Of a DNA stretch of 64,000 nucleotides, positions 32,712 through 44,454 are shown in pieces (positions within the stretch are counted from its first letter, which is position 1; each line of letters opens with the position of its first letter). The notes beneath the pieces were generated by a model, which worked only from the letters and a program-made list of their open reading frames with translations, did not search any database and was not told the origin of the DNA. This DNA comes from Fragum whitleyi (lineage: Eukaryota > Mollusca > Bivalvia > Cardiida > Cardiidae). The DNA is taken from NCBI GenBank assembly GCA_948146395.1, contig OX411544.1, positions 34,492,457 through 34,556,456 of the forward strand. Reading direction: 5' to 3'. Made by a program: the position numbers and the translations under genes.

Positions 32712-32760
32712 ATGTGTAACTGAAAGATTATTGAAAGCGGCATGAAACCCAATTAAAAAA
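32712..32760 (+). mobile_element. SINE 3' tail remnant
   Basis: tgtgtaactgaaagattatt then gaaagcggcatgaaaccca, matching the V-SINE-like 3' domain. Confidence 0.55.
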
Positions 32761-33081
32761 TCGTTCAAATGTGACCCAAACCAGTTTTGAGTTTGGACGA
32801 GTCTAAAATAGTATCGGGTAGTAATTGTTTATGCACTTATGTCTGGGCACGACAGCTTTAAAGGCAGTCATCTCGATCCCTCCTCTATTTTGAATACCTA
32901 TATCACCTGAATGAAATATGAAAATAAAGTATTAGTAAGTTTAAACTGTTTACATGAACGATATATTGAATATCTAAAAGTTATGAACGTTGATATTTCA
33001 ATAACAAAATTTCAATATCGGTTTGCTTTCCCCTACAAATAGGGGAGTTTTTTAAAGCTTAAATTTTTCAATAATGGTTAC

Positions 33082-33160
33082 CTAAACCCATAGTTGTAGG
33101 TTCACATTTGAATCGTCTCATCGAGACGATTCTAATGAGTGCCCACAACATTGGGTTTTG
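33082..33160. mobile_element. Hairpin from the taagcgacc MITE family
   Basis: Stem tttgaatcgtctcatcgaga and cgattctaatgagtgcccac, with outer cctaaaccca / tgggttttg pairing. It resembles the hairpin at 8655-8736; the rest of the element is absent. Confidence 0.6.
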
Positions 33161-33971
33161 TTGGATTCGTTGAAAAATGATCATGGTAGACTAGTTTATT
33201 TAGTCCTCTATCTCTTTCGTGCCTTTTGCTTCGTACATACTTTTCGTGTGTTTTTGAGGTGTGTTTTTGGGTGTGCGGTTGCCTTTTTTTGAAGGCTTTA
33301 TGAAAATTTCTTTTGGTTTAAGTTGAGTTCGCATACAAACGTTGCTTTTTTTCTCCCAGCGGTCGATTTTGAGTAAAGGTATTTACCAATGAATGAAACC
33401 CCTTACTTTAAATGACGTCCGCCATTGATTTAATTTGACACCTGTTAAGTAAAATCGTGTTTATTTCCTTCCGTTTACATACAATTTATTTCAAAATGGT
33501 CGACATTCCGCAGGTCGGTGTAAAATTTAAAAATCTGTGAAGAAATGTAAATATTTTCTTTGCGAATGCGTAATAATATGCGTGAAATAACCATGGATAA
33601 CAAAGGATGGAATGAAGCGACTAGATGTGAACTAAGTATTATGGTTTACCAACACGCATGCTTTATTGTGAATTATTTTCCTTTCTCAAAATTTCAAAAC
33701 CCTCACAAAACTAATTTAAAAGTGGCCGGCCTATCACGAAAAGAACGAGTATCTTGGAATTTTGCATCGTAAATGAAAACGGATCATATATAACCCGCAA
33801 AAAAGAACTACGAAGGAGCTCCATAAAATATTTTCCTTTGCGCCTTTTTTGAAAAAAGTGATTAGATCCAGCAGTTGTCAACCGGTTCTAGGTTAAGTAT
33901 GCAAACACGTTTGAAAAGGTTTGAAAAATGTATCCCACTTTGTCCATGGTTCCTTCCCCGGGGTTCCGCAA
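33161..33971. other. No gene seen
   Basis: Unique-looking stretch. An accidental 70-residue frame at 33560-33772 lacks splice context or recognisable motifs. Confidence 0.4.
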
Positions 33972-34099
33972 AGCCTTGCGTCCGGAATGACAAAACGGTG
34001 CAAACTGTTTTGCAAATTATACCCTTCTATGTACCTGTGTGCAAAGCTGATAACACTTGGCAAACAGCTTGCGCCGTATTGTCTTCTTGAACTTAGGGC
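33972..34099. mobile_element. Palindromic MITE, GCAAAGCGGGG family, diverged
   Basis: Starts gccttgcgtccggaatgaca and carries aaaacggtgcaaactgtttt on the left against aacagcttgcgccgtattgt on the right. The centre has decayed. Confidence 0.65.
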
Positions 34100-34103
34100 C
34101 GAG

Positions 34104-34222
34104 TGTAAAGAGTTTGCGATACGTTACAAAATTGTTCACCGTTTTGCACGTGAATACATGTGTAAAGCGGGGGTTACATTTCTCAAAAGTTTCACAAACG
34201 TTTTCATTTTGAACGCCGGAAT
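34104..34222. mobile_element. Palindromic MITE, GCAAAGCGGGG family, second diverged copy in tandem
   Basis: Contains cgttttgcacgtgaatacat, tgtaaagcgggggttac and the terminal cattttgaacgccgg. It directly follows another family member. Confidence 0.5.
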
Positions 34223-34941
34223 AGCGTTTTTCAAGGAAGGGTTAAAGTGTCCTTCGATATCGGAATACACTAGGGATTGAAGGATTTGACCCGGGGGGGT
34301 CCGAATCACCTGTCATTCAAACCAAAAATTATCTATTAATTTGTTTATTTCAATTTCGCCTGTCTTTCGATTTAGCTATTATCAAGGGGTGTGAAACACG
34401 TATTGTGAAGAGATCGGATTGACACTGGGTAGCCCGATTGTTTATAGAATAAGATTAGCCGAGGGATTTTTGTTTGTGGAATTTGCCATTGTGTTGGTCG
34501 AGGTTTTCATATTCGGCTTTATCCGCTTGTGTGGTCATGTGAAAATGCGCTTAATGGATTTCTTTTCTTAATTCTAATTGCGTTTTTGCACGGCTAAGCA
34601 CCGATTCGTGCATGTCTCAAGACGTCTAAACCCTTTTCAAAAGTGGTATACGCGCTCGATCCGTAATCCGAGGATCCGTGGTATGGTACAAATGTTAGAG
34701 ACCCACCGTCGCCGGGGTTTGTTAATGAGCATGACAACTGGCCGCAGTCCACTTAGCTGGAGAGTTTTGGTTAAACCACTGCCTTTTTCCCAGAAAGTGA
34801 ACATTTCCTCTTCCCCAAAGCTATTTTCAGTCCTATGGTAGCTTGAAAAAATATTTTGCGTGCAGTCATTTTTATCAACTCAAGCATGTAATTAAAACTA
34901 GCGTTCAAAATGAAAACGTTCTCGAAATAATTTAGAAATGG
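34223..34941. other. No gene seen
   Basis: Non-repetitive in this window. The 87-residue frame at 34578-34841 has no motif or splice support. Confidence 0.4.
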
Positions 34942-35382
34942 TACAGTTAATTACATCGTGAAATTGACATTTAACTCAATCAAAACCATTCTAAATCGCT
35001 CACTCAGCGCTCCATTCATTCATTCCAGACACTCACTCAAACCATTCAAAATCGCTCCAACTCACTGAAAAACATACAACAACAACTTCGTTCAAAATGA
35101 AAATAGCCGGGAAAAAAATCGACATATCACTTAATAAATTGAAATTGTAAGCATCTAATAGGTTCTTGAAGAAATAAGAATCTATCTATAGAACTTGTAT
35201 GCATATTTTATTAAAGGGAGGTAATCATTATTGCAAATTTTGTTCATCCTGAACAAAATTTGCAATACTGGATTACCTCCCATTAAATTCACTCAGAACT
35301 CGCTCCACACACTCATTCAATTTCATTCCTAAATTATTCCATAATTATTCACCTTGTCAATTTCACGATGTTGTTTACTGTA
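34942..35382 (-). mobile_element. TACAGTTA MITE, intact 441-bp copy
   Basis: Ends TACAGTTAATTACATCG and cgatgttgtttactgTA. It has an internal palindrome at about 35212-35286 (aaagggaggtaatcattatt ... ttacctccc around gttcatcctgaac). It carries aaaccattctaaatcgctca and attcattcattcc. TA at both ends and CAGT termini suggest Tc1/mariner mobilisation (inference). Confidence 0.85.
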
Positions 35383-35385
35383 ACC

Positions 35386-35466
35386 CTGCTTTGCATCTTT
35401 ACTCACGTACAAAGCGGAATTCAATTTTCAAATGGCCGCAAACCTATTTGCATCATGAACTCGGGA
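35386..35466. mobile_element. Half of a GCAAAGCGGGG palindromic MITE
   Basis: cctgctttgcatctttactc, cgtacaaagcggaattcaat and atttgcatcatgaactcggg abut the end of the TACAGTTA MITE. Confidence 0.5.
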
Positions 35467-36829
35467 TTTTTTTTGTGGTGGATTTTAATGTCTTTTTTTC
35501 TAAAAACAACAACAGCAACAACAACAAAATAATAAATAAATAGATCTAAATGAAAATAACAAAAAGAATATACACTTGATTTTATCATCGAGAAAAGAAA
35601 GGAGCGTGAAAAGAGAATAAAATTTCATTCGCACAAGGGTTTAAAGACCTTATTTTTAGACTATATGGATTATGATTTAATACATAATAAAAAGTTATTT
35701 TCTTATCCTTTTTACCTTAAGAGGTCGACATGCCAGGTCGTATTTAATTTTTCAAGAAATTTATTCGCGACCCGTCACGAAAAAAGGACGACCTTTGGAT
35801 TTACATATCGGATTAACAAAATGTGCTCCTAAGAAACTCATTCCCCCGAAACGGAATATGTTCCAAGTTTGATCTTACAACTCACCTTGATATTGACTGA
35901 TGACCTTGACCTTAGTATCAAATTACGCATCAATGAGATGTAACTTCAGGCCAAATTTGAACATTGCATCTCCAAAACTTATTAAGTTATAGGCTAATGT
36001 TAAGTTCGCTCGTTAAGTCTTCGGACAGACAGACAAAGAGACCATCGGATAGACAGGCGACTAGCTCTGAAACAATTTGTCCCCGGTCTATCGATACGGG
36101 AGATTAAAAAAGGGAGAGTCCATCAAATGTTGGAAGAAGATAAGTTTTTTTTGAAAATAAATGAACTCCAAGACAGACAACTAATTTCAATAAAATATAC
36201 TTGCGACCTTGGCTCACGTTCACGATGTCAAAACATCTGCGAACGTTTGAAGGTTTCCTCTCTTTGCGAACATACTTTGCAAAGCGAGTTATTATTTATA
36301 AAACGTCTCTATTTTCTCTTGATCAATGAGCTGAAACATTTGTGCATTTTGCACGACCTGCCCTGCAAAGCAGTTTTCATCGTTTTTTATCATCCTGAAC
36401 GCAAAGCTGTCTACAATAATTCCAGTGTTTTGTCTAAGATGTAAATGTCCCTTTTTACCTGGCGGCGTTTATTGTTAAAATATGCATAATATACAATATT
36501 TTTTATTTAATTATCACCATACTTTTCATTTACTCCAGAGAGACAATCATAGCCCAAGGGAATTTTGCCTTCAAAGCGTTTTTCAATTTTTTGTTTTCGT
36601 TTTCCCCCAAAAAGTGTTGATAAAATCTAACCGATATTATTTACAGAAATTATGTTACGCGGCATAATATATTTTTACTACATGATTTAAGATTGGATTT
36701 TGTTATTTTAGATTAGAAAGCTTTAACTTTAATCTTGACATTGAGCCGATCCTTTAAGCCATTGGCGTTAGGCAATGTTTTGAAAGCACATTTTTATTAT
36801 TTTATGACTACGTTGAGGAAAGCGCTATT
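35467..36829. other. Mostly unassigned; minor repeat fragments
   Basis: Holds a cgacccgtcacgaaaaaagg end fragment of the tgtgacccgtcacgc MITE family near 35768. A badly decayed GCAAAGCGGGG-like segment lies at about 36205-36410 (ctttgcaaagcgag, cctgccctgcaaagc). The open frames at 36127 and 36482 lack support. Confidence 0.4.
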
Positions 36830-36840
36830 AAAGGACAAAT

Positions 36841-37067
36841 GGTTCGATCCCCGGTGGCCGCAAATATCCTTTCCAACGCTTGTCTCTCAGCAATGGGCAG
36901 ATCATCGTAAGCCTATGTGAGAAAGCAGTCGGAGGCTAGGAAAGGGTGTAATGGTAGTACAGGTGAAAGAAATACCAGGAATCCATTGTTAAGTGCTCCG
37001 GCCGCCGCGATATAACTGTGAAATTGTTGAAAGCGTCGTCAAACCCATTCAAACAAACAAAACAAAT
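36841..37067 (+). mobile_element. V-SINE-like element, 5'-truncated, with 11-bp target duplication
   Basis: Flanked by aaaggacaaat at 36830-36840 and 37068-37078. It begins at the tRNA B box (ggttcgatccccggtggccg) and continues through gcctatgtgagaaagcagtc, gtaatggtagtacagg and gccgccgcgatataactg to a cattcaaacaaacaaaac tail. Confidence 0.88.
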
Positions 37068-37122
37068 AAAGGACAAATATCAAAGAATGTGCAATGCACA
37101 TGTATCAAGAAATACATAATTA

Positions 37123-37384
37123 TATGACCCATAACGCAAAAAGGACCGATTGGAACTCGTTAAAATTAAGCATTTGGATAAGAAATTGGTTATAAAAGGG
37201 GCCAACCGGAGAATTTGTACTTCAAAAATCCTTTTACAGGAGAATGATTATTCTTGATTCAGAAAATGAGTTAAGTGCGAAAAGTGTCGACCCTAGTCAG
37301 ACCGCGCAGTCCGCGTAGTCGGACAATGATCGAAACTTAACGCTCTACCAAGATGGTCCCTTGCCGCTAGACGGGACACATATA
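37123..37384. mobile_element. 262-bp MITE with tgtgacccgtcacgc-type ends
   Basis: The left tatgacccataacgcaaaaa and right gccgctagacgggacacata are diverged inverted ends. A hairpin near 37290-37322 holds gaccctagtcagaccgcgca and gtccgcgtagtc. Confidence 0.7.
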
Positions 37385-37728
37385 ATCCAGTAACGCCCTT
37401 GAAATTTGTCTTACTTAAGGAAAACCGAAAAAGAAATCTTACGGCGATAGCCTTGGTTCGCAACTGAGAATGTAGCGCTTTTTGTTCCCAATTAGTTTTC
37501 ACGAAATTTTAACACCGATTTTTCAGATATTCTTTTGGTCAGCGAACTATAGGCGATTGTTTCATAATTTAATTTTTTTTGTCGTATATTTATTACTATG
37601 CAAGAACATATAAGTCAAAAGATAAGGGTTTGAAACAATCGCATGTGCACCGAATGCCTACACTTTTGAGGATGCGGCGCGTATATCATTCTTATTTCGC
37701 TAGGCTAAATACGTTCTAGATTAGCATA

Positions 37729-37806
37729 GCGTCGTTGTTATTCTAAAAACTCGTAACTACAGCTTTGATCAAGCTGCAGTTACGAGGTTTTAGAATAACA
37801 ACGACG
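37729..37806. mobile_element. Hairpin with 35-bp arms
   Basis: cgtcgttgttattctaaaaa and ttttagaataacaacgacg pair, as do ctcgtaactacagctt and aagctgcagttacgag. Related hairpins lie inside 58681-59021 and, more diverged, near 47181-47235. Confidence 0.8.
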
Positions 37807-38405
37807 ATAGATGAAATGGCGTGTATATTCAACCATAAAGTTAATGATTCGACATATGTTTTGTCTCATCCCCCAAACGAGTTTTTCATTTGCATGAAAT
37901 TAGCATTTAGTTATCTTTAAAGTATGAATGAATTTCGCCGGGCGATCATTTGTTATGACATGAAGGTGTTTTTGGTGACATTAAAAGCGTTTTCATGAAT
38001 TTTGTGGCGAAAAACTGGAATTTCAACGCACAGTGAATAATTTTATTTACATATTTTACATTTATATGAAGTTCATGAACATGAGTTGACTTCAATTCTA
38101 GACGTATCTTCTGAAAAACAAAGCACCCCTTGTCTAGCATTAGCACCCGACTGCAGTGGTATTGTTTGATTTATGCCTCTGTCCGAGAAAAGATCATTTT
38201 TTCTGGTATGAAGTGTTCGCCAGACATTTTAAGAATTAAGTTACTCGACATCCATAGTTATATACGTTTTTCATGTAATGCTTTCCATGTGATGGTTATG
38301 CGTGTTACGAAATGATAATTAAATTTGGCCCACAAGGTGAAAGCACAATCTGCAGTCCAGTATCTGCGCTAAGTTGTATAAAAGTAAGTCATTGGTCAAG
38401 TTAAA

Positions 38406-38492
38406 ACCGGAAGTTATTTTTACCAATCGGATTTGTTGTTTCAATTGATACAATTGAAACAACAAGCCTGATTGGTTGAAAAAATTTCCGGT
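38406..38492. repeat. 87-bp palindrome
   Basis: Arms accggaagttatttttacca / tggttgaaaaaatttccggt, with ttgttgtttcaattg / caattgaaacaacaa inside. Confidence 0.75.
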
Positions 38493-38615
38493 CTATAGTT
38501 AATCAATGGTTATCTTTTGTACAAACGGGAATGAATTGTAAACTATCATCTTTTGTTGTGACAATTAAACGTCACAATGCATTTTTCAGATAAAAACGGG
38601 CCTTTATTACAGAAA

Positions 38616-38838
38616 GTCCATTTTGCATGACGGGTCACATGTTTATTTTTGAAAAAAAAACAAACAAAAAAACCGAACAAACAAACAAACAAAAAAAAAA
38701 ACACCGAAAAAACAAAACAGACAAACAAACAAACATACAAACAAAATAACTGAGATTGTCTTGCTTGATCCAATTTCTGAATCAATCCTTTGCTGCACGC
38801 AAATTACCAAATGGTTCCTTTTCGCTTGACGGTTCAGA
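38616..38838. mobile_element. Two tgtgacccgtcacgc MITE ends flanking an A-rich tract
   Basis: tgcatgacgggtcacatgt (38624-38642) and ttccttttcgcttgacggtt (38814-38833) are both right-end type. Between them is an A/C-rich stretch with many caaa repeats (38650-38745). Confidence 0.5.
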
Positions 38839-38839
38839 C

Positions 38840-40176
38840 TTTGAAGTATGACGCAACGTCTTCTCTTTCACCTGCAGGCTAACATGCAGTATCGTTGCAT
38901 ATTCACTTAAAAGATGATTAGAAATTTGTGATGAAAAAAAAAAATAAATGAATATCCCCCTTTAACAACATTTTATTTTGTATCTTCTGCGTATGACTTT
39001 TTGGAAACAGAATTTTGGCTGTATTAAAATGTTATTATTTTAGCTTCCAAAAATATATTTATCAAACGCTTCGTGTTCTTTATTCGTCGTCATTTTTTCT
39101 TTTCCTCCTTCCCGCCTCCTCCTCTCTTCTTCCTTTTACCTCCCCCTCCCGATAAAAGCTGATACATTTTGTTTTTATACGTGACTATCTGCACTTCATT
39201 CTGTCCCTACATGCTTCTATCTGCAAAACTTATCCAAAACCTTTTACAAAAAAAAAAACAAAAAAACAAAAAAAACCATTGAGTTAAGTTGGGTAATATT
39301 GATCAAATGAGTACACACAACAAAGTGTCTCATTAACAAATGGAGGTTTTAGACTGACTTTTACTCCTCTTATCTGTACCCCTGGTTCCTACAATAAGAC
39401 AGAAGCTTTTATACACTTTTAAATTCATTTTATGTAATGCAAACATATAACAAGAAAATGTTTGTTTAACTCTGCGCCTTTTTATTTTTTTCCGTTAATG
39501 TCAATGTTTTTTTTTCTTTTTTTTTTTTAAACTTTTTTCCAAAAAGGGAATATGACAGCAAAATGAGTTGATGATGGATCCCAACTTTACCAAATTAAGT
39601 GCATTTAATGCATGTTTTGCTGTGTATGTACATCCGTTTCACATAAAAGCCTTTATATACTTTTTATGTTTTCAATAAAAAAAAAACTTTCTACCATCGT
39701 ATTTTTACCAAGGCATATTACATCTTCAAGCAGAATCTCGTATCACAGAAAGTAAAGCTTGACCAGAAAACGTTGCGCCTTGATAATTTCCTTTTTTTTC
39801 ATTTTTGTCAACTGACTTGTCAATCGGGTGATGTTTAAAGACGAGGCTTATCACGTAGATTTTAATGAAACTTGACATTCTTGCGCTCACAAGAAACCAT
39901 GGTTGCTTCTTGCGTCTAATCCGGAAGCCGTTAATTTAAATGTTGAAACATTGGTGACAGGTATTCTGTCATGACGTATGGCTGTCAGTTTCACGGCCTA
40001 GATATTAATTGGCGGGAAAAAATAATTGCAATCCTCCACCGCCCTCCCCTGAAAACAATGGTATTTTTTTACTTTGCAGCTTAAATAATGAGCCCATTCA
40101 TGAAAATTTTGATATTTCTATAAAAGGATATCAGGCTACTGAATAGTTCTTATTCACATTTTATTCACACAAAGTC
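38840..40176. other. No gene seen
   Basis: Low-complexity AT-rich DNA with several A or T runs (about 38935, 39248-39282, 39508-39530, 39677-39690) and a pyrimidine-rich stretch near 39095-39150. No coding or element signal. Confidence 0.45.
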
Positions 40177-40344
40177 AGTCTAGACTTATGTAGGATAGCA
40201 GCTGGGGGCTAGGAAAGGATGTAATGGTAGTACTGGTGTGAGAAATACCAGGGATCTATTGTTAGGTGCTCCAGCCCTCGCGATATAACTGAAATATTGT
40301 TGAAGGCGGCGTAAAACCCAATTCAATCAATCAATTAATCAATC
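40177..40344 (+). mobile_element. V-SINE-like element, 5'-truncated
   Basis: gtaggatagcagctgggggc, aggaaaggatgtaatggtag, ttgttaggtgctccagccct, cgcgatataactgaaatatt, gttgaaggcggcgtaaaacc, then an (AATC)n tail. Confidence 0.85.
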
Positions 40345-40345
40345 T

Positions 40346-40926
40346 GACGACAGTTAACCAACCGTTTCAAAATGATTACCTACTTTGCACGTACATTGTA
40401 TGTACATTGTATGTGCACACTTAAAAACCATCTAAAATTGACATTCATTCCGTTCGAAATCACTAAAAATCATTCACTCAGCGATTCACTCAGCGATTCA
40501 TTCATTCATTCATTCATTCATTCATTCATTCATTCATTCATTCATTCATTCATTCATTCATTCATTCATTCATTCATTCATTCCAAACACTCACTCAAAT
40601 CGATCAAAAATGCTCCGAAATCATTAGAAAACAATTCGAAATTGTTCAAGACGATCAACATTTAATTCAAATTGTTTAAATAATTTAACGATTGTATTTG
40701 CTGGTGTGGATTTTAAGTGTATAATTGGTCAAAGAAGACACACAACCAGAAAGACGTATATTTTATTAAAGGGAGGTAATACATATAGCTGATTTTGTTC
40801 ATCCTGAACAAAATTAGCCATATTGGATTAACTCCCTTTAATTTCACTCAAAACTCATTCCACACACTCATTCAATTTCATTCCAAAATCAATCATCTTG
40901 TCAATTTCACGATGGTATTAATTGTA
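40346..40926 (-). mobile_element. TACAGTTA MITE enlarged by a microsatellite
   Basis: The left end acagttaaccaacc and right end cgatggtattaattgTA, with the central palindrome gttcatcctgaacaaaatta between aaagggaggtaata and ttaactcccttta. It also contains a short ctttgcacgtacattgtatg fragment and the 88-bp (ATTC)22 tract. Confidence 0.75.
40496..40583 (+). repeat. (ATTC)22 microsatellite
   Basis: Uninterrupted tetranucleotide repeat of 88 bp, at the position where the intact MITE copy has only attcattcattcc. Confidence 0.95.
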
Positions 40927-41168
40927 CGTGCAAAGCGGGAGTACTATTTTCAGTACTACGTTCTGCGCACGTTTTTATCTTGAATTTTTAATATTCAACA
41001 CATCATATTATCAAAAATCTATCCAATCAGTCCATGTCCGAAAATGTAAATAGAAAATTGCCATTGAAGAAATAACGCCAACGATTAAGACGACAACAGT
41101 AACAGTCGAGATAAGCGAGAATAAAGTTTAGTAGAATAGAGATCATATGCGACAAAAGCTCTTATCGG

Positions 41169-41230
41169 AACAGAACAGAACAGAACATTTTATTCAAAAG
41201 ACGTGTACAAAGTACATTGTCATTACAAAC
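41169..41230 (-). mobile_element. Possible LINE or SINE 3' tail, (gaaca)n
   Basis: gaacagaacagaacagaaca then ttttattcaaaagacgtgta. On the minus strand this would be an (tgttc)n-tailed retroelement end. No coding remnant is adjacent. Confidence 0.4.
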
Positions 41231-41944
41231 ACATAATAAATACAAACATATTATAATTATCCTTATTATCATTAAGGCATTCTGTTTAGGTTTAATAAGG
41301 AACATGTTTTATTTAAGCACATTTTATATCTTCAAAATGTATCATTTTAAGTAAAGGTCAGCGAAATTCGAGGTTTCCGTGACACCATTTTAAAAAGTAA
41401 TGATTTGCCCTCGTGTTAACAGCACATGAATTTACCCCGCAGTCACCGAATTTATTTGGTGTGGTTTGCAAATTTGAAAGAAGTCAATTTAACTTACATT
41501 AAAAGGTGAAACGACGCCAAAATAAATGTCTGTTTCCCATTAATTTTTCTACCACTTTTTAATTAAATTTTTAACGAAGAAAAGATGTCAATTTCATGTC
41601 ACACGTACCTTTTTTTAATGTTACACAAGCCTTTAATCGATTAGACATGTTTAATTTATATTTTTGAGTATTTTACATGATACAGTTAACCTTTTTAACA
41701 TATTTAACAAATAAAGCATCAACCCCCTTTATTGAATTTTGTGTCTTGCATCAAAAGAGTGTAGCATTTTTTTTTTGCTTGTTTGTTTGTTCTTATTAAG
41801 ATAAGTGTCGTTCTACAAGGCAACTACTACTACCACCACAAACCACAAACAGCAATATTGTCAATGTGAAGACAACACAATCATGTAGCTCAACTATATT
41901 GGTTGCAGAATAGCAGAAATGAATGGAAAAGTTTAAAGCATAGC
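41231..41944. other. No gene seen
   Basis: AT-rich sequence without recognisable coding, RNA or repeat signal. Confidence 0.45.
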
Positions 41945-42333
41945 TTAATGCAGTCAGCAACATCGAGAAATCGACACGTTGTGTGATTTTGGAATGATTT
42001 CGGAATGAGTGTGTGGAGAGTTAAGGGAAGTAATACATATCGCTATTTTCGTCTAAATTGGACGAAATTATCGATATTTTATTACCTCCATTTATGAGAA
42101 TCTACGTACTCTTCTGTAAAAAAGATTTGTGTGTTTTCGAAGACGCTTCCATATCAACACCAACTTATAAAAGAATTGAATAATTTGTTCAATTTTAATG
42201 AAGTTATGAAAAATTGCGAACGATTCCGTAGGGAATAGTTGAATGGTTTCGGGGCATTTCTGAATGGTTTGAATGCATATTTTGAATGAATAAATGAATG
42301 AATGAATGAATGAATGAATGAATGAATGAATGA
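41945..42333 (+). mobile_element. TACAGTTA MITE, diverged, ending in a (GAAT)n tract
   Basis: gtcagcaacatcgagaaatc, ttggaatgatttcggaatga, aagggaagtaatacatatcg and the central palindrome, ending in (GAAT)n at 42284-42333. The right terminus is not recognised beyond the tract. Confidence 0.65.
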
Positions 42334-43076
42334 GATACCGATTTAGAATGATAAGTATAGGAAGAGCTTTCAATTCCATGATGTTTCTATCTACACAGAT
42401 AGTTCTTTTAAAATACTAGAGAGAGGCTAGAGAGAGGCGAATGAAACAAGAAATAGTAAGTCGATTGGTAATATATTTTTCCGGTGTGCATTTCAAATTT
42501 AAACCCTCCCCCTGTAATGCTGAATAAAATTATTCGCAAAATAAATGTAAAATTAAAGTGCTAAAAGCACTGGAAGTTTACCCAATTGGAGTGAGTATTG
42601 ATTTCGGAAATGCATTGTTTTACACCTTTCTGGTTTAAAAATGAAATTCAGGTGGTATGACCTAAGATCAGACTGCACATATGCGCAGGCTGATCTTTGT
42701 CTATAACTCCTGTCAAAGCAAGAGCATTCCGGGTTCAGCACGACAAGGGTTAAATTTTAACAGATGATATATAGTTGTTGGCATTTGATTCTTTAGTATT
42801 ATCACTTACCCAGTGGACAGTATTTGTTTAGGTTAAATATTAATATTTGATCCAGTACACGAGAAAAAAGTTCTACTTCGATTTAAATACTTGCTCATGA
42901 TTTAGGTCCTCATGCCATTTTGGTGAGGAAAACTATTTAAAGATAAACCCTGATCATGCTGAATTTAATCTTTGTTTCAAATAGAATGCTAATTTTGGGA
43001 CACATTGAACAACTAGTCTTACGCGTTTTTCCCCGACAGTTATTTAGTACAAAGCAGCCAACAAAGGCATCACCCC
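42334..43076. other. No gene seen
   Basis: Contains a short taagatcagactgcacatat / gcaggctgatctttgtc palindrome near 42663-42706, similar to a motif in the MITE at 15021-15404. Otherwise unassigned. Confidence 0.45.
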
Positions 43077-43167
43077 CCTTTCAGCTCATGTAAAACTCGC
43101 TCATCTAATTCATTTAATTTCATTTCGAAATTATCCAACTTGTCAATTTCACGATGTTGGTAACTGT
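43077..43167 (-). mobile_element. TACAGTTA MITE, terminal fragment
   Basis: taaaactcgctcatctaatt, aatttcatttcgaaattatc and the end ttgtcaatttcacgatgttg followed by gtaactgt. Confidence 0.65.
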
Positions 43168-43385
43168 GTCAGTTTTTGCATTAAAGAAATGTAGAAAATG
43201 TTCCTTTTTCGTGCAAGATCTACAACTATTTCTTTAGCTTCGTGAACTTAGAAAGCAACGCTTTTACTCGATGTTCGCTAATTTTATTTTTTTGTTTTTT
43301 GGTCAATGAAAATTAATTCTATCTCACACTTAAACCTATCAACTCATTCTTTCCGACTAATCGTCTTTCACGAAGGGGTTTTAAA

Positions 43386-43544
43386 TCGTAGACCTGTGTG
43401 GGATAGCAGCTGGAGGTTAGGAAAGAATGTAATGGTTGAACTGTGAGAGAAATTCCAGGAATCAATTGTTAGGTGCTCTAGCCGCCGTTATATAACTGAA
43501 AGACTGTTGAAAGCGGCGTAAAACTCCATTAAAACAAAACAAAT
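43386..43544 (+). mobile_element. V-SINE-like element, 5'-truncated
   Basis: tgtgggatagcagctggagg, ggaaagaatgtaatggttga, ttgttaggtgctctagccgc and tgttgaaagcggcgtaaaac, with an aaaacaaaacaaa tail. Confidence 0.85.
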
Positions 43545-43810
43545 CTTTGACGTTATTTGAAATCTGAGGACCCTGCTTTAGCGCCCCGGTTCCGATATTT
43601 GAGATGACACTGCCTTCCGAACAACCGTATTATACGAGGAATGCGGCCAACCACTTCTACTTATATAAATCAATGGGCAAGATCTATAAGGAGGTATTAG
43701 GTTGAACAAATAAGCTCCTAGAAAATCAACAGTCAACCAATCGTCTTATCATTTCAACAGGCAATTTGTCACTTTGTGCTGAAATTGACGAGGCTGAATT
43801 CCAATGGGTT

Positions 43811-43932
43811 GGGCTTATCAATTCAAAAAAGGGAGTAGGCAGTATTTGGTTTGGGCTTATTAATTCAACAAAGGGAGTAGGCAGTTTTTGGTTTGGGCTT
43901 ATTAATTCAAAAAAAGGAGTAGGCAGTTTTGG
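43811..43932 (+). repeat. Three tandem 42-bp units
   Basis: gggcttatyaattcaa begins at 43811, 43853 and 43895, each followed by gggagtaggcagt (or aggagtaggcagt). Because 42 is a multiple of three, both strands show repetitive open frames. They lack other coding support. Confidence 0.9.
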
Positions 43933-43947
43933 CTTGCTTCTTTCCGC

Positions 43948-44051
43948 CAGCCCTACGCTCTGGATGACAAAACGGTGCAAAACTATTTGCAAGTTATACC
44001 CAGATTTGCATGAAATAATTTTCACGGTATTGTCATTCTTAATGCAGGGCT
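43948..44051. mobile_element. Palindromic MITE, GCAAAGCGGGG family, centre deleted
   Basis: Left ccagccctacgctctggatg and right cattcttaatgcagggctgg form inverted ends. The GC-rich centre is reduced to acccagatttgca. It directly follows the 42-bp repeats. Confidence 0.7.
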
Positions 44052-44454
44052 GGTTATGCATTGACTATACATGACTTCAGTCGTATACGTGATACAGTGT
44101 CGCTCATGTTTAGTACTGTGTAGAACTAATGGAGATGGTGGGAGAAGAAAGGAATATATTCACCGATTGCGTTAATAACAGACATTTAAGCCATCATAAA
44201 AAATCAGATAGAATAGTTTTTTTTTCTTCTCTTGATGCCAACAGAGTAGCTAAGATTCATTAGAATAGTTTTGGTAATTTACAAAATGCGAAATCCAAGA
44301 AGTGACTCCACGATTCTCTCCCACGAATTTTGGGATTCATATCAAGCTGGACCCCGAAACTCAAAGACCTACTTCTACGCTACGAAATTCACCCCATAGA
44401 CTGTCTTTAATATAGAATATATCGATGAATAGATACCAAGATACAAGGTAATTT

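Larger units (their letters stand above)
31406..33080 (+). other. Presumed intron start; no second exon identified
   Basis: Begins with the splice donor. Contains a 23-base G run (31714-31736) and a SINE tail remnant (32712-32760). I scanned for a phase-matched coding segment with flanking splice sites and saw none I would defend here or further right. Confidence 0.45.

Noticed and set aside
40372..40665. 97-residue frame with SFIH repeats
   Set aside because: It reads through the (ATTC)22 tract of a MITE and has no coding context.
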